DNA from: Bacteroidia bacterium
GTDB lineage: Bacteria > Bacteroidota > Bacteroidia > B-17B0 > Aurantibacillaceae
Reading direction: 5' to 3'
Assembly: GCA_022842625.1 (NCBI GenBank)
Contig: JALHPG010000008.1
Coordinates: 1-63,090 of the forward strand
DNA length: 63,090 bases
A model generated the notes under the pieces. That model had not been told where the DNA came from. It made no database searches and saw nothing but the letters and a program-made list of their open reading frames with translations. The position numbers were made by a program, and so were the translations under genes. Below, piece after piece: positions 37,182 to 45,900 of this stretch (positions are counted from its first letter, which is position 1; each line of letters begins with the position of its first letter).

Positions 37182-37523
37182 TTAATTAAGAAATTTTGAA
37201 ATTAATGAATTACTAATACTTCTTTTGATCCGATCATTCAGTACAAAAGCTAAAACACCCCAGACTATAGCATAAAATCCTGCAACACACAAAAACCCAT
37301 AATAGTTTTTACCTAGTAGATCGCCTAACCAAAGGGCTAATCCAATGTTCGCAAAAACTAAGAATATAGAAAACACAAATAGTGCTATACCACGAGAAAT
37401 ATAAATCGATAAAATCTCCGTTGATTTATCTAATGTTTTAAGTTTTATTAAATCAAAACTTGTTTTACCATATTCTTCAAGCCTTTCAAATAGAGGCTCG
37501 AAATAAGATGTTTTGTTTTCCAT
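37182..37523 (-). CDS. Holin-X-like (phage holin superfamily III / DUF1469-type) membrane protein
   Basis: 113 residues: an N-terminal amphipathic helix (FEPLFERLEEYGKTSFDLIKLKTLDK) and two membrane helices (ISRGIALFVFSIFLVFANIGLALWLGD and YGFLCVAGFYAIVWGVLAFVL). This matches the two-TM holin-X/DUF1469 proteins found with YtxH and CsbD in stress clusters, not phage lysis genes. Gap of 42 bp from the YtxH gene. Function unknown, probably inner membrane. Confidence 0.65.
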   Translation of the reverse strand: MENKTSYFEPLFERLEEYGKTSFDLIKLKTLDKSTEILSIYISRGIALFVFSIFLVFANIGLALWLGDLLGKNYYGFLCVAGFYAIVWGVLAFVLNDRIKRSISNSLISKFLN

Positions 37524-37565
37524 AAATATGTTTTGTCTTAAAGGGTGTTTCGCAAATTAAAATAA

Positions 37566-37844
37566 TTAACTCAATTGAGTTTTTACATCATTTTTTAATT
37601 CTTCAGCTTTATGCTTTCCCTTTTCATAAAGATCGCTTGCCTCTGTCTTTGCAGTTTCATATTTTTCTGATAAACTACATAACAACTCATCAAATTTATC
37701 TTTCAGATCATCTGCAGTGTCTTCACTTTTTCTTGAAAGTTTTTTTCTAGTTTCAGATCCTTTGTCTGGCGCAAATAATACACCGATTAACGCACCTACG
37801 GCTACTCCTGCCAATACCCCAATTACAACATTTGTTTTGCTCAT
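37566..37844 (-). CDS. YtxH domain-containing protein
   Basis: 92 residues. An N-terminal Gly/Ala-rich membrane helix (VVIGVLAGVAVGALIGVLFAPDKGSETRKKL) is the YtxH signature, followed by a charged helical tail (SEKYETAKTEASDLYEKGKHKAEELK). YtxH is a general-stress protein of unknown mechanism. It is in the run of small genes under promoter G. Confidence 0.9.
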   Translation of the reverse strand: MSKTNVVIGVLAGVAVGALIGVLFAPDKGSETRKKLSRKSEDTADDLKDKFDELLCSLSEKYETAKTEASDLYEKGKHKAEELKNDVKTQLS

Positions 37845-37880
37845 GATTTTTATTTTTATTATTAATTATTATTTATTTTC

Positions 37881-38036
37881 TTAAACGACTTTTTTACCTT
37901 GAATGATCCTTAGAATAACAGAAATTAGCGATATTACTAAGAGAATATGTATAATACCTCCGGCGTTATAACCAATAAAGCCAATAGCCCATGCAATAAC
38001 TAATATTACGGCAATTAAATAAAGTAAATTTCCCAT
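37881..38036 (-). CDS. lmo0937/DUF5670-type two-helix membrane peptide
   Basis: 51 residues starting MGNLLYLIAVILVIAWAIGF, with a second helix after GYNAGGIIHILLVIS and a basic tail QGKKVV. The pattern helix-GxxxGGxIHxLLVI-helix is the lmo0937/DUF5670 family of stress-associated peptides. It sits in the 220-bp space between the YtxH and acidic-protein genes. The C-terminal 50 residues of the lipoprotein at 38318-38896 carry the same domain. Confidence 0.75.
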   Translation of the reverse strand: MGNLLYLIAVILVIAWAIGFIGYNAGGIIHILLVISLISVILRIIQGKKVV

Positions 38037-38065
38037 GTTTTTTGTTTTTAATTATTATTTATAAA

Positions 38066-38299
38066 TTATTTTTCTTTTTTAGTTTTATCAGCATCTGTAT
38101 CAATCCCGGTTCTATCAGGATCAGTTTCTCTTTTCAGTTTATTAAACTTACTTTTTTTACCATCACTGTTACTTTCTTCCTCGGTTGCATCGGCATTTTT
38201 ATCAGAACCTGTTTTATCAGAGTCAACATCAATACCTGTAGTGTCAACCTTTTTAACCGGAAGTTTCGATCCTTGATCAGTTTTGTTTTTAGGTGTCAT
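38066..38299 (-). CDS. Small highly charged, probably disordered protein
   Basis: 77 residues, almost only Lys, Asp, Glu, Thr, Ser and Gly. Two similar pieces, TGIDVDSDKTGSDK and TGIDTDADKTKKEK, suggest an internal duplication; the Asp spacing is loosely reminiscent of ion-binding loops, but no complete EF-hand is present. No signal or membrane helix. Probably an intrinsically disordered cytoplasmic stress protein (hydrophilin-like); this is inferred from composition only. Packed 18 bp after 38318-38896. Confidence 0.6.
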   Translation of the reverse strand: MTPKNKTDQGSKLPVKKVDTTGIDVDSDKTGSDKNADATEEESNSDGKKSKFNKLKRETDPDRTGIDTDADKTKKEK

Positions 38300-38317
38300 T
38301 TTATTTTTAATTAAATG

Positions 38318-38896
38318 TTATACAATATGAAACAACCAAAGGATAAACAGGATTAGTGCAATAACCAATAACACATGTATCAATCCACCAAGTGACCCTA
38401 ATGAATATCCAAGTGCCCATAGAACTAACAATACAAGAATAATTATCCAGAATAAACTTAAACCACCGCCATCTGAGCTATTACTTACTTTATTTGTTTT
38501 AATTATTGACTGTTTAATTTGGGTGATCGGTTTATCAATAGTTAAAGCTTTAAAATTTAAAACATGCTTTGGAGGAGTATATGATCTTGATGTAACTCCC
38601 TTGTTTTCATTACTAGCCACAACACGCTCATTAATTATTACAGGGCTTTTTATACCATTTTCCTTAACAGTCGGTTGCGCAGAATATTTAGCTATAGGAG
38701 ATAAAACTTCAGTAGGTTTATTTTGCACCAATTTTTCATCTGCTTTCGATTTTGGAAGAACACGTTTACCATTGCTATGCGCAAAATGATAACCTTTATT
38801 ATAATGACGCTTTGTTAACGACATTTTTGATCCGCAGGAAGAAAAAACGATGCCCGCAATAATTCCTATAATACTAAGAGTAATAATTTTCTTCAT
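38318..38896 (-). CDS. Lipoprotein with C-terminal lmo0937-like membrane domain
   Basis: 192 residues. N-terminal lipobox-like IVFSSC, then a basic low-complexity linker (about 25-140; RHYNKGYHFAHSNGKRVLP) and two C-terminal hydrophobic helices around GSLGGLIHVLLVIALILFIL. The last 50 residues repeat the domain of the 51-residue peptide encoded 280 bp downstream. If both ends are used, the protein is tethered by a lipid and by a hairpin; if the Cys is lipidated at the OM, it could link both membranes. That second idea is speculative. Confidence 0.6.
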   Translation of the reverse strand: MKKIITLSIIGIIAGIVFSSCGSKMSLTKRHYNKGYHFAHSNGKRVLPKSKADEKLVQNKPTEVLSPIAKYSAQPTVKENGIKSPVIINERVVASNENKGVTSRSYTPPKHVLNFKALTIDKPITQIKQSIIKTNKVSNSSDGGGLSLFWIIILVLLVLWALGYSLGSLGGLIHVLLVIALILFILWLFHIV

Positions 38897-38923
38897 TTTA
38901 TTTATGTTTTTTGATTAATAATT

Positions 38924-39304
38924 TTATTTAGATTTAAAATGCTCTTTAACAAAGGCACGTTGTTGGTTTTCTGTCATTTTATCTGCAGATAAAATATCAA
39001 TTTTAATTTTGTCAAATTGATGATCTGACCTTAAAACATTAAGTAATTCGGTCTTTGCAGAAGTAGGTCCGAAAATAATTACATTACTATAATTCCTGAT
39101 CTTATCTCCAATTTTTTTATAGAAGCTTTGTTGCAAATGATTCTCCTTATTATGCATCAAATTTTCATTCTTGCTTAAACTATGTTCCTTTTGTTGATGG
39201 GTAAATTCTGATTCGATCTTTATTATTTGAATACCACTTTCATTTAATTCCATTATGTTTGCATTATGATGATCCATCCATATGCCAATATTTTTTGTTT
39301 CCAT
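38924..39304 (-). CDS. Host-attachment/baeRF-like small protein (tentative)
   Basis: 126 residues, no signal peptide. METKNIGIWMDHHNANIMEL opens with a beta hairpin in which the protein meets a Asp-His-His stretch. Later IIFGPTSAKTELLNVLRSD and LSADKMTENQQRAFVKEHF resemble the eRF1-domain-like bacterial proteins (baeRF or host-attachment type) that occur with stress genes. The assignment rests on these motifs alone. Gaps of about 24-27 bp on both sides place it inside the operon. Confidence 0.5.
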   Translation of the reverse strand: METKNIGIWMDHHNANIMELNESGIQIIKIESEFTHQQKEHSLSKNENLMHNKENHLQQSFYKKIGDKIRNYSNVIIFGPTSAKTELLNVLRSDHQFDKIKIDILSADKMTENQQRAFVKEHFKSK

Positions 39305-39328
39305 TTAATTGAATTTAAATTCTAACTA

Positions 39329-39895
39329 TTAAAGATGAATGGCTAATCCAAAAGTGGAAACTCCTGAAGAAAGATCAAGAAATAAGCCGATTTTTGTATT
39401 TAGATGATATTCTGTGCCAATGTGTCCATCAAAGTACAATCCACTCGAACCATGGCTAACAGATGTCTCACCATAATAACCATTTTCCCAAGTGGTTTTT
39501 CTGATAGCAAATCCAAGTGAACCTGCTAAATAAAAGTCCCATTTTGGCCCGGCTTTAAGTATTTGGTCAAAGTAATATGTTCCTTTAACACCAATAGGAA
39601 TTACGATTGTGCGGTAATAATATTCTCTATAAGGGTAATGTGGATTACCCCAATAATAATAGTTACGATAAGCGTAAAAGCTAATAAATGGTGCAAGCGT
39701 TAAATTTTTTGCCACATCAAACTCAAAATCGAGATGGAGAACCGGCATATTATTATCAGCGTAACCATAATATCCTATTCCAACACCTGCGTTTAATGTT
39801 TTACCATATTTTTCAGATGTGACCGCTTCTTGTGAGTACATTTTAAATGCACCACTTGTAAAGAACAACAAACATATTAAAGTTATTTTTTTCAT
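39329..39895 (-). CDS. Small outer-membrane beta-barrel protein
   Basis: 188 residues with signal peptide MKKITLICLLFFTSGAFKMYSQ. The mature part has alternating strands with many Tyr/Trp (VGIGYYGYADNN, FAFYAYRNYYYWGNPHYPY-like stretch, SSGLYFDGHIGTEYHLN) and ends FGLAIHL, consistent with an eight-strand barrel. Related in type to 40386-41021 two genes upstream. Function unknown. Confidence 0.65.
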   Translation of the reverse strand: MKKITLICLLFFTSGAFKMYSQEAVTSEKYGKTLNAGVGIGYYGYADNNMPVLHLDFEFDVAKNLTLAPFISFYAYRNYYYWGNPHYPYREYYYRTIVIPIGVKGTYYFDQILKAGPKWDFYLAGSLGFAIRKTTWENGYYGETSVSHGSSGLYFDGHIGTEYHLNTKIGLFLDLSSGVSTFGLAIHL

Positions 39896-39919
39896 TTGAA
39901 TGATATTTTACCTTTAATA

Positions 39920-40333
39920 TTAATTACCAATTAAGTGTAATTCGTGTTTATCATTACCTTCGTAATAATAATACCAAAACGACTTCTCTTCTAATTTTAA
40001 GATCGTTAGTCTTCTTGAGGTTTGATTATCTGTACCTACAATTTGGATCTCAGTATCTTTATTTTGAAATGACCAAGTTCCTGAACCATCTAAAATACCC
40101 CAAAAATAAGAGTAAGCGCCCTTTTTTGTAAAAGTTTCAGTGTAACTAGAAACTAAAGATGTAAAATCATTTCCATTGATCTTGTAATTTTCAACCTTCC
40201 AGGTATTGGCTACTCTTTCGGCTCTAGATTTTAAACTAAAAGTAGGTCCGTCAGGATATTTTTTACAACTTTGAATAGTTGGCATTAATAATGCTGCAAG
40301 GATTATGATTACTGTGGTTATTTTTAATTTCAT
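39920..40333 (-). CDS. Lipocalin-like lipoprotein
   Basis: 137 residues. Lipobox IQSC (Cys near residue 23) followed by KKYPDGPTFSLKSRAERVANTWKVENYKING, the beginning of the lipocalin-like domains common in Bacteroidota. The remaining strands (GTWSFQNKDTEIQI, RLTILKLEEKSFWYYYYEGND) form a small beta barrel. Probably OM or surface lipoprotein; ligand unknown. Confidence 0.65.
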   Translation of the reverse strand: MKLKITTVIIILAALLMPTIQSCKKYPDGPTFSLKSRAERVANTWKVENYKINGNDFTSLVSSYTETFTKKGAYSYFWGILDGSGTWSFQNKDTEIQIVGTDNQTSRRLTILKLEEKSFWYYYYEGNDKHELHLIGN

Positions 40334-40385
40334 TTTTTATTTTTTTAATATTATTTAATTTTTTAGTAATGTGATATATTTAAGC

Positions 40386-41021
40386 TTAAAATCTGTAACC
40401 TACAGTGGCTTGATACCAAACATTTTTGTAACGAGGAGTCGTACTTGTTCCATCACCGTTATTATTTTGAAAATCCCATCCGGCTCTAGCGCCAATAACA
40501 ATATGTCTTAATGTTAGATCGGCCCCACCTAAAAAACACAAAGTGTTTTTACGTACATTATCATTTACAAATTCAGTCTCTTGCGCAATACTTGTAGTAG
40601 CATTAGCAAAAACATCCTTTTGGTTTAATAAATAAGAATATTGAGGTCCTGCGAGCAAAGTAAAAAATTCACTTGGTTTAAACGCAAATAATAATGGAAC
40701 ATCAATATAACTTGTTGTACGAGTAAAATCATAAGTATTACCAAGAATTATACCGGTTGCCTGAAATCCTTTTTGAGAAAATAAGACCTCTGGCTGTACG
40801 CCTAAATACTTTCCAATTGGAATTGCAAGAAAAACACCCGCTGCCAATCCTAATTTGGGATTCGCCTGAAACGCTTCGCCTTGAGCATCATAAACATTTG
40901 AGTAATTAGCTCCGGCTTTTACTCCAAAATTCAATTTATCTCTAAGATCTGTAGAATTATCCTGACCTTTAATTATGCCAAATAATGAAATGGCCGCTGT
41001 AATTAATACTATTTTTTTCAT
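40386..41021 (-). CDS. Porin-family outer-membrane beta-barrel protein
   Basis: 211 residues with signal peptide MKKIVLITAAISLFGIIKGQ. LNFGVKAGANYSNVYD, GLAAGVFLAIPIGKYLGVQPEVLFSQKG and TSYIDVPLLFAFKPSEFFTLLAGPQYSYLL are hallmarks of the OMP_b-brl_2 family; the protein ends in VGYRF with the terminal Phe used by the barrel assembly machine. Role in stress unknown. Third gene of the promoter-G operon. Confidence 0.85.
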   Translation of the reverse strand: MKKIVLITAAISLFGIIKGQDNSTDLRDKLNFGVKAGANYSNVYDAQGEAFQANPKLGLAAGVFLAIPIGKYLGVQPEVLFSQKGFQATGIILGNTYDFTRTTSYIDVPLLFAFKPSEFFTLLAGPQYSYLLNQKDVFANATTSIAQETEFVNDNVRKNTLCFLGGADLTLRHIVIGARAGWDFQNNNGDGTSTTPRYKNVWYQATVGYRF

Positions 41022-41043
41022 CTTATTTAAAAGTTAAATATTT

Positions 41044-41484
41044 TTATTTCGTGTTTTTTATTGAGAAATCATTAAAAGCATTACCCAACTCCTCCATATC
41101 ATGACTGAATTCAGTTTTAAATGTTTCCCATTTATCTTTTCCATCAGCCTTGTACTCATCCATTTTCTTTTTCATATCACTATTTTTTTGTTCTAATTCG
41201 GCAATATTCTTTTTGTAATCTTCTTTAGCTTCTTTTTTTTGCTTCTCAACCCTTGCATTAAATTCAGCTATACTTTTTTCATTTGCAGCAATTTTTTCTG
41301 CAGTTTCTATTCTATAATTATCTATTTCTTTAATATATTCATCACTGGCTTTATTTAGATCTTTATTTGCCTCGTTAACATTTTGCTGTGCCTCTTCTAC
41401 CTTTTCGGCAGGAGAACTGCAGCTTGTTAAAATTGTTCCTGTAATAAATGTTGCAACAGCTATTGTTAAAATTGTTTTTTTCAT
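41044..41484 (-). CDS. Coiled-coil lipoprotein
   Basis: 146 residues. Lipobox ILTSC (Cys near residue 22), then continuous Lys/Glu/Ala helix with heptads (EAQQNVNEANKDLNKASDEY, EFNARVEKQKKEAKEDYKKN) and KWETFKTEFSHDMEELGNAFNDFSIKN at the end. Likely a periplasmic spacer or chaperone-like lipoprotein. Similar in type to 30326-30799. Lies 33 bp after csbD. Confidence 0.65.
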   Translation of the reverse strand: MKKTILTIAVATFITGTILTSCSSPAEKVEEAQQNVNEANKDLNKASDEYIKEIDNYRIETAEKIAANEKSIAEFNARVEKQKKEAKEDYKKNIAELEQKNSDMKKKMDEYKADGKDKWETFKTEFSHDMEELGNAFNDFSIKNTK

Positions 41485-41517
41485 TTTATTTAGTTTTAAT
41501 TGGTTTATATTTAATAT

Positions 41518-41706
41518 TTATAATTCAGAGATGATCTTATGCATTTCCTCTTTTGTTTTACCTAATTTTACCTGAAGTCTACCTAACATCTCATCTTGTT
41601 TGCCTTCAACTAATAGCATATCACTATCAGTAAGCATTGCAAATTTTTGTTTAAGTTTTCCTTTAGTTTCATTCCAGTTCCCTTTCAATTCAGTTAAATT
41701 TTTCAT
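41518..41706 (-). CDS. CsbD family stress protein
   Basis: 62 residues. NWNETKGKLKQKFAMLTDSDMLLVEGKQDEMLGRLQVKLGKTKEE is the full CsbD domain, a small helical protein induced by general stress in many bacteria; its molecular role is unknown. First gene of a run of 12 minus-strand genes (41706 to 36793) with gaps of 5-60 bp, under regulon promoter G with a leader of about 27 bases. Confidence 0.92.
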   Translation of the reverse strand: MKNLTELKGNWNETKGKLKQKFAMLTDSDMLLVEGKQDEMLGRLQVKLGKTKEEMHKIISEL

Positions 41707-41739
41707 GATTTATTTTTTTTAGTTATTAAATTCTCTTTA

Positions 41740-41807
41740 CAAAGGTGGGTATGTAATGATCTAAAAGTGTTACAAAACTTTAGTAATAACTTACATCATT
41801 CACACAT
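41740..41807 (-). promoter_or_regulatory. Stress-regulon promoter G (csbD 12-gene operon)
   Basis: Distal CTTACATCATTCACACAT (41790-41807), proximal GTTACAA (41769-41775, 21 bp), -7 CACCTTTG on the minus strand (41740-41747), spacing 50. Confidence 0.8.
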
Positions 41808-41885
41808 TATCTTAAAAAAATAAAAGTTGCCTATTTTAACCAGATTAATATACATTCAGGTTTTAAAAGTTTATTATAGCAAAAA

Positions 41886-41908
41886 GGCATCATATAAAAT
41901 ATGATGCC
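41886..41908 (-). terminator. Terminator of the His-rich small protein gene
   Basis: Perfect 10-bp stem GGCATCATAT / ATATGATGCC with a 3-base loop, then a T-rich run on the minus strand; 30 bases after the stop at 41938. Confidence 0.8.
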
Positions 41909-41937
41909 CTCTTGCATATAATTAATAAACATTAAGC

Positions 41938-42186
41938 TTAATCTTTTAAAGCGTGGCTTTTTAAATTTTCTTTTTGTTTTTCAACAGCAAGGTTTGTATG
42001 ACCATGTGCAGTTATAATACTTTTTGCCGCTTTTTCATGATTACCTTCTTCCTGATGTTTTGCAGCTTCAATGTGATGTTTTGCAGCAGACTCTAAATGA
42101 CCAGCTGTTTTTTTGTGACTTTCAACTTCTTTTTGAATTTCAGCAGCTGTTAAAGGTGCTTTTTTTTGATTTTCTAAGTTTTTCAT
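41938..42186 (-). CDS. Small His/Lys-rich helical protein of the stress regulon
   Basis: 82 residues from ATG 42186; the in-frame ATG at 42228 lies within the -7 element and is upstream of the expected transcript start. The protein is soluble and helical with many His, Lys, Glu and Ala residues: AAEIQKEVESHKKTAGHLESA, then AAKHHIEAAKHQEEGNHEKAAK, AHGHTNLAVEKQKENLK. It could bind metal or nucleic acid by composition, but no known motif is present. Monocistronic: own promoter H and own terminator, so it is likely strongly and independently induced. No named family recognised. Confidence 0.7.
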   Translation of the reverse strand: MKNLENQKKAPLTAAEIQKEVESHKKTAGHLESAAKHHIEAAKHQEEGNHEKAAKSIITAHGHTNLAVEKQKENLKSHALKD

Positions 42187-42225
42187 AACTGTTTGTTTTA
42201 GATGTGTAACTGAATTATTACGCTC

Positions 42226-42293
42226 CAAAGGTTTATATTTTGTGAGTGATAGTTGTTACATTTTATTTTGTAATGATTGTATTATTCACACAT
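42226..42293 (-). promoter_or_regulatory. Stress-regulon promoter H (His-rich protein)
   Basis: Distal ATTGTATTATTCACACAT (42276-42293), proximal GTTACAT (42255-42261, 21 bp), -7 AACCTTTG on the minus strand (42226-42233), spacing 50. Confidence 0.75.
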
Positions 42294-42361
42294 TTAAAAT
42301 CACTTATAATTAAAGACTTAAACACTATTTTTTTAGGAATAATAAAAATAATTAAAGATTA

Positions 42362-42727
42362 TTATTTTTGAATCCATTTCTCGGTCATACTTAACAGTAC
42401 TTCCAGACCATATGGTTTTACAAGGTAATCATCTGCTCCTAATTTTAGCGTTTCAATTCTGTCGATGTTTTCAGATAATGAAGTACTAAAAATAAACGGT
42501 ATATCGAATTTGTCTGATGATGCCAATAGTGTATTTAAAACTTGATGTCCTGTCATTTCAGGCATCAAAACATCACAGATAATTAAGTCAGGTTTAAATT
42601 CCTGAGCCAATTTAACTCCATCTTTTCCATTAGTTGAAATGAGTGTTTTATAACCTTCAATTTCAAAAAATTCGGACAAATTTTCTAAAAAATTCTTGTT
42701 ATCATCTATAATTAAAATTGTTTTCAT
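42362..42727 (-). CDS. Stand-alone response regulator (CheY-like receiver)
   Basis: 121 residues from ATG 42727 (an upstream TTG at 42736 is less likely). A single receiver domain: acidic pair in IIDDN (8-9), phosphorylatable D52 in LIICDVLMPEM, and K in YLVKPYG. No output domain. The giant kinase encoded immediately upstream (42929-47740) is a plausible phosphodonor, though its terminator and promoter I separate the two units. Confidence 0.88.
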   Translation of the reverse strand: MKTILIIDDNKNFLENLSEFFEIEGYKTLISTNGKDGVKLAQEFKPDLIICDVLMPEMTGHQVLNTLLASSDKFDIPFIFSTSLSENIDRIETLKLGADDYLVKPYGLEVLLSMTEKWIQK

Positions 42728-42764
42728 ACAATGCAATTAATAAAATTTTATATACTATAAACTG

Positions 42765-42831
42765 CAATTTGATGATTAAAAGTTGTAGAGGTATTACATA
42801 ACTATATCTGTTAGTTGTATAATTCACACTT
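42765..42831 (-). promoter_or_regulatory. Stress-regulon promoter I (receiver gene)
   Basis: Distal GTTGTATAATTCACACTT (42814-42831) and proximal ATTACAT (42793-42799, 21 bp) are clear. The -7 region is degenerate: TCAAATTG on the minus strand (42765-42772), spacing 49. Confidence 0.55.
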
Positions 42832-42869
42832 TAATTATATGTGTTTAGTATAGTGAATTTTTCAAAAAA

Positions 42870-42893
42870 AACCACCAGTAAAACCTGGTGGTT
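42870..42893 (-). terminator. Terminator of the CheB/CheR hybrid kinase gene
   Basis: Perfect 9-bp stem AACCACCAG / CTGGTGGTT, six-base loop, T run on the minus strand, 35 bases after the stop at 42929. Confidence 0.85.
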
Positions 42894-42928
42894 AAAATAA
42901 ATATTGACAGCGATCAACAAAAAGTAAA

Positions 42929-45900
42929 TTACTTTTGTTTAGGTTCTGACTTTAATACTAAACTTACTATTTTAGTGTATAGTAATTTCTCATCAATGGG
43001 CTTAGCAATATAATCATTCATGCCTATAGCTTTACATTTCTCAACGTCAACCGTTGTCACGTCGGCTGTTAAAGCGATTATAGGCACTTTAGATTTAAGA
43101 GTATTTCTAATATAATCTGTAGCCTCAAACCCATTCATTTCAGGCATTTGAAGATCCATTAAAATTATATCATAAGATTTTGTTTTCATTTTTTCGATGG
43201 CAATTTTCCCATTACTTGCTATATCTCTTTCAAAACCAAAATCATCTAATAATGTTTTCATTAATAATTGATTTAGGGCCATATCTTCTACAACCAAAAC
43301 TTTTATATTTTTAATTTCGGGATTTATTTCTAAAGTTTCTTCATCCAATTCGGCCTTTATATTTGTTTTTTGAAAATTTAATCTGAAAATAAAAGTAGAT
43401 CCTTCTCCAATTTTACTTTTTAAGCTTATGCTTCCGCCTTGCGCCTCTACTAATTGTTTAACAATGGCAAGCCCTAATCCGGTTCCTCCATAAAGTCTAG
43501 CGGTGGAGCTGGTTGCCTGTTGAAAGTTCTCGAAAATATTTTCAACATCACTTTCTTGTATACCGATTCCTGTGTCTGAAACAGAAAATTCAATGGACAC
43601 TTGGTCGTTATCTTCATTTAGTAAACGAACAGATACTGATATTTTTCCGGTTGTTGTAAATTTTATAGCGTTACTGAGTAAATTTAAAATAATTTGATTT
43701 AAACGAACCGAATCACCGATAACCATTTCCGGAAGTGAATTATCGTATTCTTTAACAAATACCAAATTCTTTTCTTGAATTTTTGTTTCAAATAATTGAA
43801 GCATTGCTGCAACTGAATTTTTTAGGCTGAAAGGAGATTTTTCAAATGTCATTTTACCTGCATCCACTTTAGCAAGATCCAAAATATCATTTATTAAAAC
43901 GATCAAGTTATCGCCACTAACTTTTATTGCAGAAATATATTCTTTTTGTTTTTCAGATAGATCTGTTTTTAAAACCACTTTTGTAAATCCAATAATAGCA
44001 TTCATTGGTGTTCGTATCTCATGGCTCATGTTAGATAAAAATTGTTGCTTCGCTTTCATCGCTTCTTCAGCAATTCGTGTAGCGTTCTCTGCTTTTAATT
44101 TAGCCTCTTCCGCAAATTCAGTTGCTAATTCAGCAAATACCTTAGCTTCAGTTAATTCAGCTGCATTTCTTTTTTGATCTGTTATGTCTGTTCTAACGGC
44201 AACATATTGATATGGTTTTCCTTCGTTATTTAAAAAAGGCACAATGGTTGTTTGCACCCAGTAAAAAGTTCCATCCTTAGCTTTATTCTTTAATTCGCCT
44301 CTCCATACTTTTCCACTAGTAATAGTGTCCCATAGTTCACGCATAAATTCTTTTGAATGGTATCTTGAATTAACGATACGGTGATCCTTACCTATCAATT
44401 CCTTGCGGGTATATTTAGAGATCTTGCAAAAATTATCATTTGCATGTTTTATAATTCCCTTTTCATCTGTGATGGCAACAATTGAAAATTCATCTAAGGC
44501 AAATTTATAATCTGAAACTTCTTTTAAACTTTTCTCTAAATTTGCTTCGATCATTTTTTGCTCAGTAACATCGCGAGCTGCTGCAAATACACCAAGAACA
44601 TTACCATAATCATCTTTATACAATGAGGCATTGTACAATACATCTGTTAGGGTGCCATTTTTATGCTTTATCGTTAAAGGATAATCCGCAACAAATCCTT
44701 TTTCAAAAACTTGCTGATATCCAATATTTGCCATTTTTGGATCTGTAAAATAATCTGAAAAATCAGAACCAATAATTTTTTCCCGTTTAATTCCAGTAAC
44801 TTTAAGTGAAGCTTCATTAACATCTGTAATCTTACCTTTTAAGCTAATAGTTACCAAAGGATCTAAACTTGCTTCAATAAGGCTGCGAGCATATTTTGCA
44901 ATTTTCAATTCAGCAACGTGTTTTTCCTTTTCTATGTTTTGAAAAGCAAGCTCTTTGTTAGCTATAACCAATTCTTCAGCTCTTTTTTCCTTTTCAGACA
45001 TTTGAAAAACCAGCTCTTTGTTTGCAACGACCAATTCATTTGCTCTTTTTTCTTTTTCGCTATTTTGAAAAGCAAGTTCTTTATTTAAAATACTTAATTC
45101 TTTTGCGTTTTCATTGGATAAAAGTTCTAAGGCTAGTTTTCTAACTTCAGTAACATCTGCAATGGCTAAAAGAATTAATTTTTCGGAGTTTGCCTTTTGT
45201 ACAATGAGATGGGCGTTGAGTAGCATGATTTTTTCGCCAATACCCGGAAATGTATGTGTGATCTCGAAATTCTCAAAAATAAAGTTCTTTAAAAGCACAT
45301 CATTAAGAAACTTTTTAAGCTTAGGTGTGTTCCATTGTTTATTACCTAAATCAAAGAAGGATATTTTCTCAGTTTGCGTTTCTTTTACATGAAATTTTTT
45401 ATAAAAAGATTGATTAGCAGATTTAACCGTAAAATCCTTGTTAAGAACAAGCATCGGCTCATGAATAGTACTGATTATAGCTTCTGTGTATTCTTGTGAT
45501 TCGGTTAATAGATCATTCCGTAATTGTAATTCATTATTTGATGAGAGTAATTCCTCATTAGTTGCTTGTATTTCTTCCTTTGATGTTTCAAGCTCTTCAT
45601 TCAATGTTTGAAATTCTTCATTTGAAGAAACGATCTCTTCATTTGCTGCTTGTAATTCCTCATAAGTACTTTCCTGAGATTCAATGATCATCTTCATTTC
45701 AGAGCGCGTAGCATTCATCTCATCAAGCAAGGATTGTATTTTTTTGTCCTTTAAAGTAGTTTTGCTATCAGAGGGATCATTGTGGATGTTTTCAAACTGT
45801 TCCTGTAATTTAAAAACGATAAGTAATATTGGTTCATTCCTTTCAATTTCGAGTGGACATACTTCAAGAGATATCATTTGTGTTATACCTCCTATTGTAA

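Noticed and set aside
37182..37523. Phage holin suggesting a prophage remnant
   Set aside because: The holin-X-type protein is a known companion of YtxH and CsbD stress genes; no other phage gene is present.
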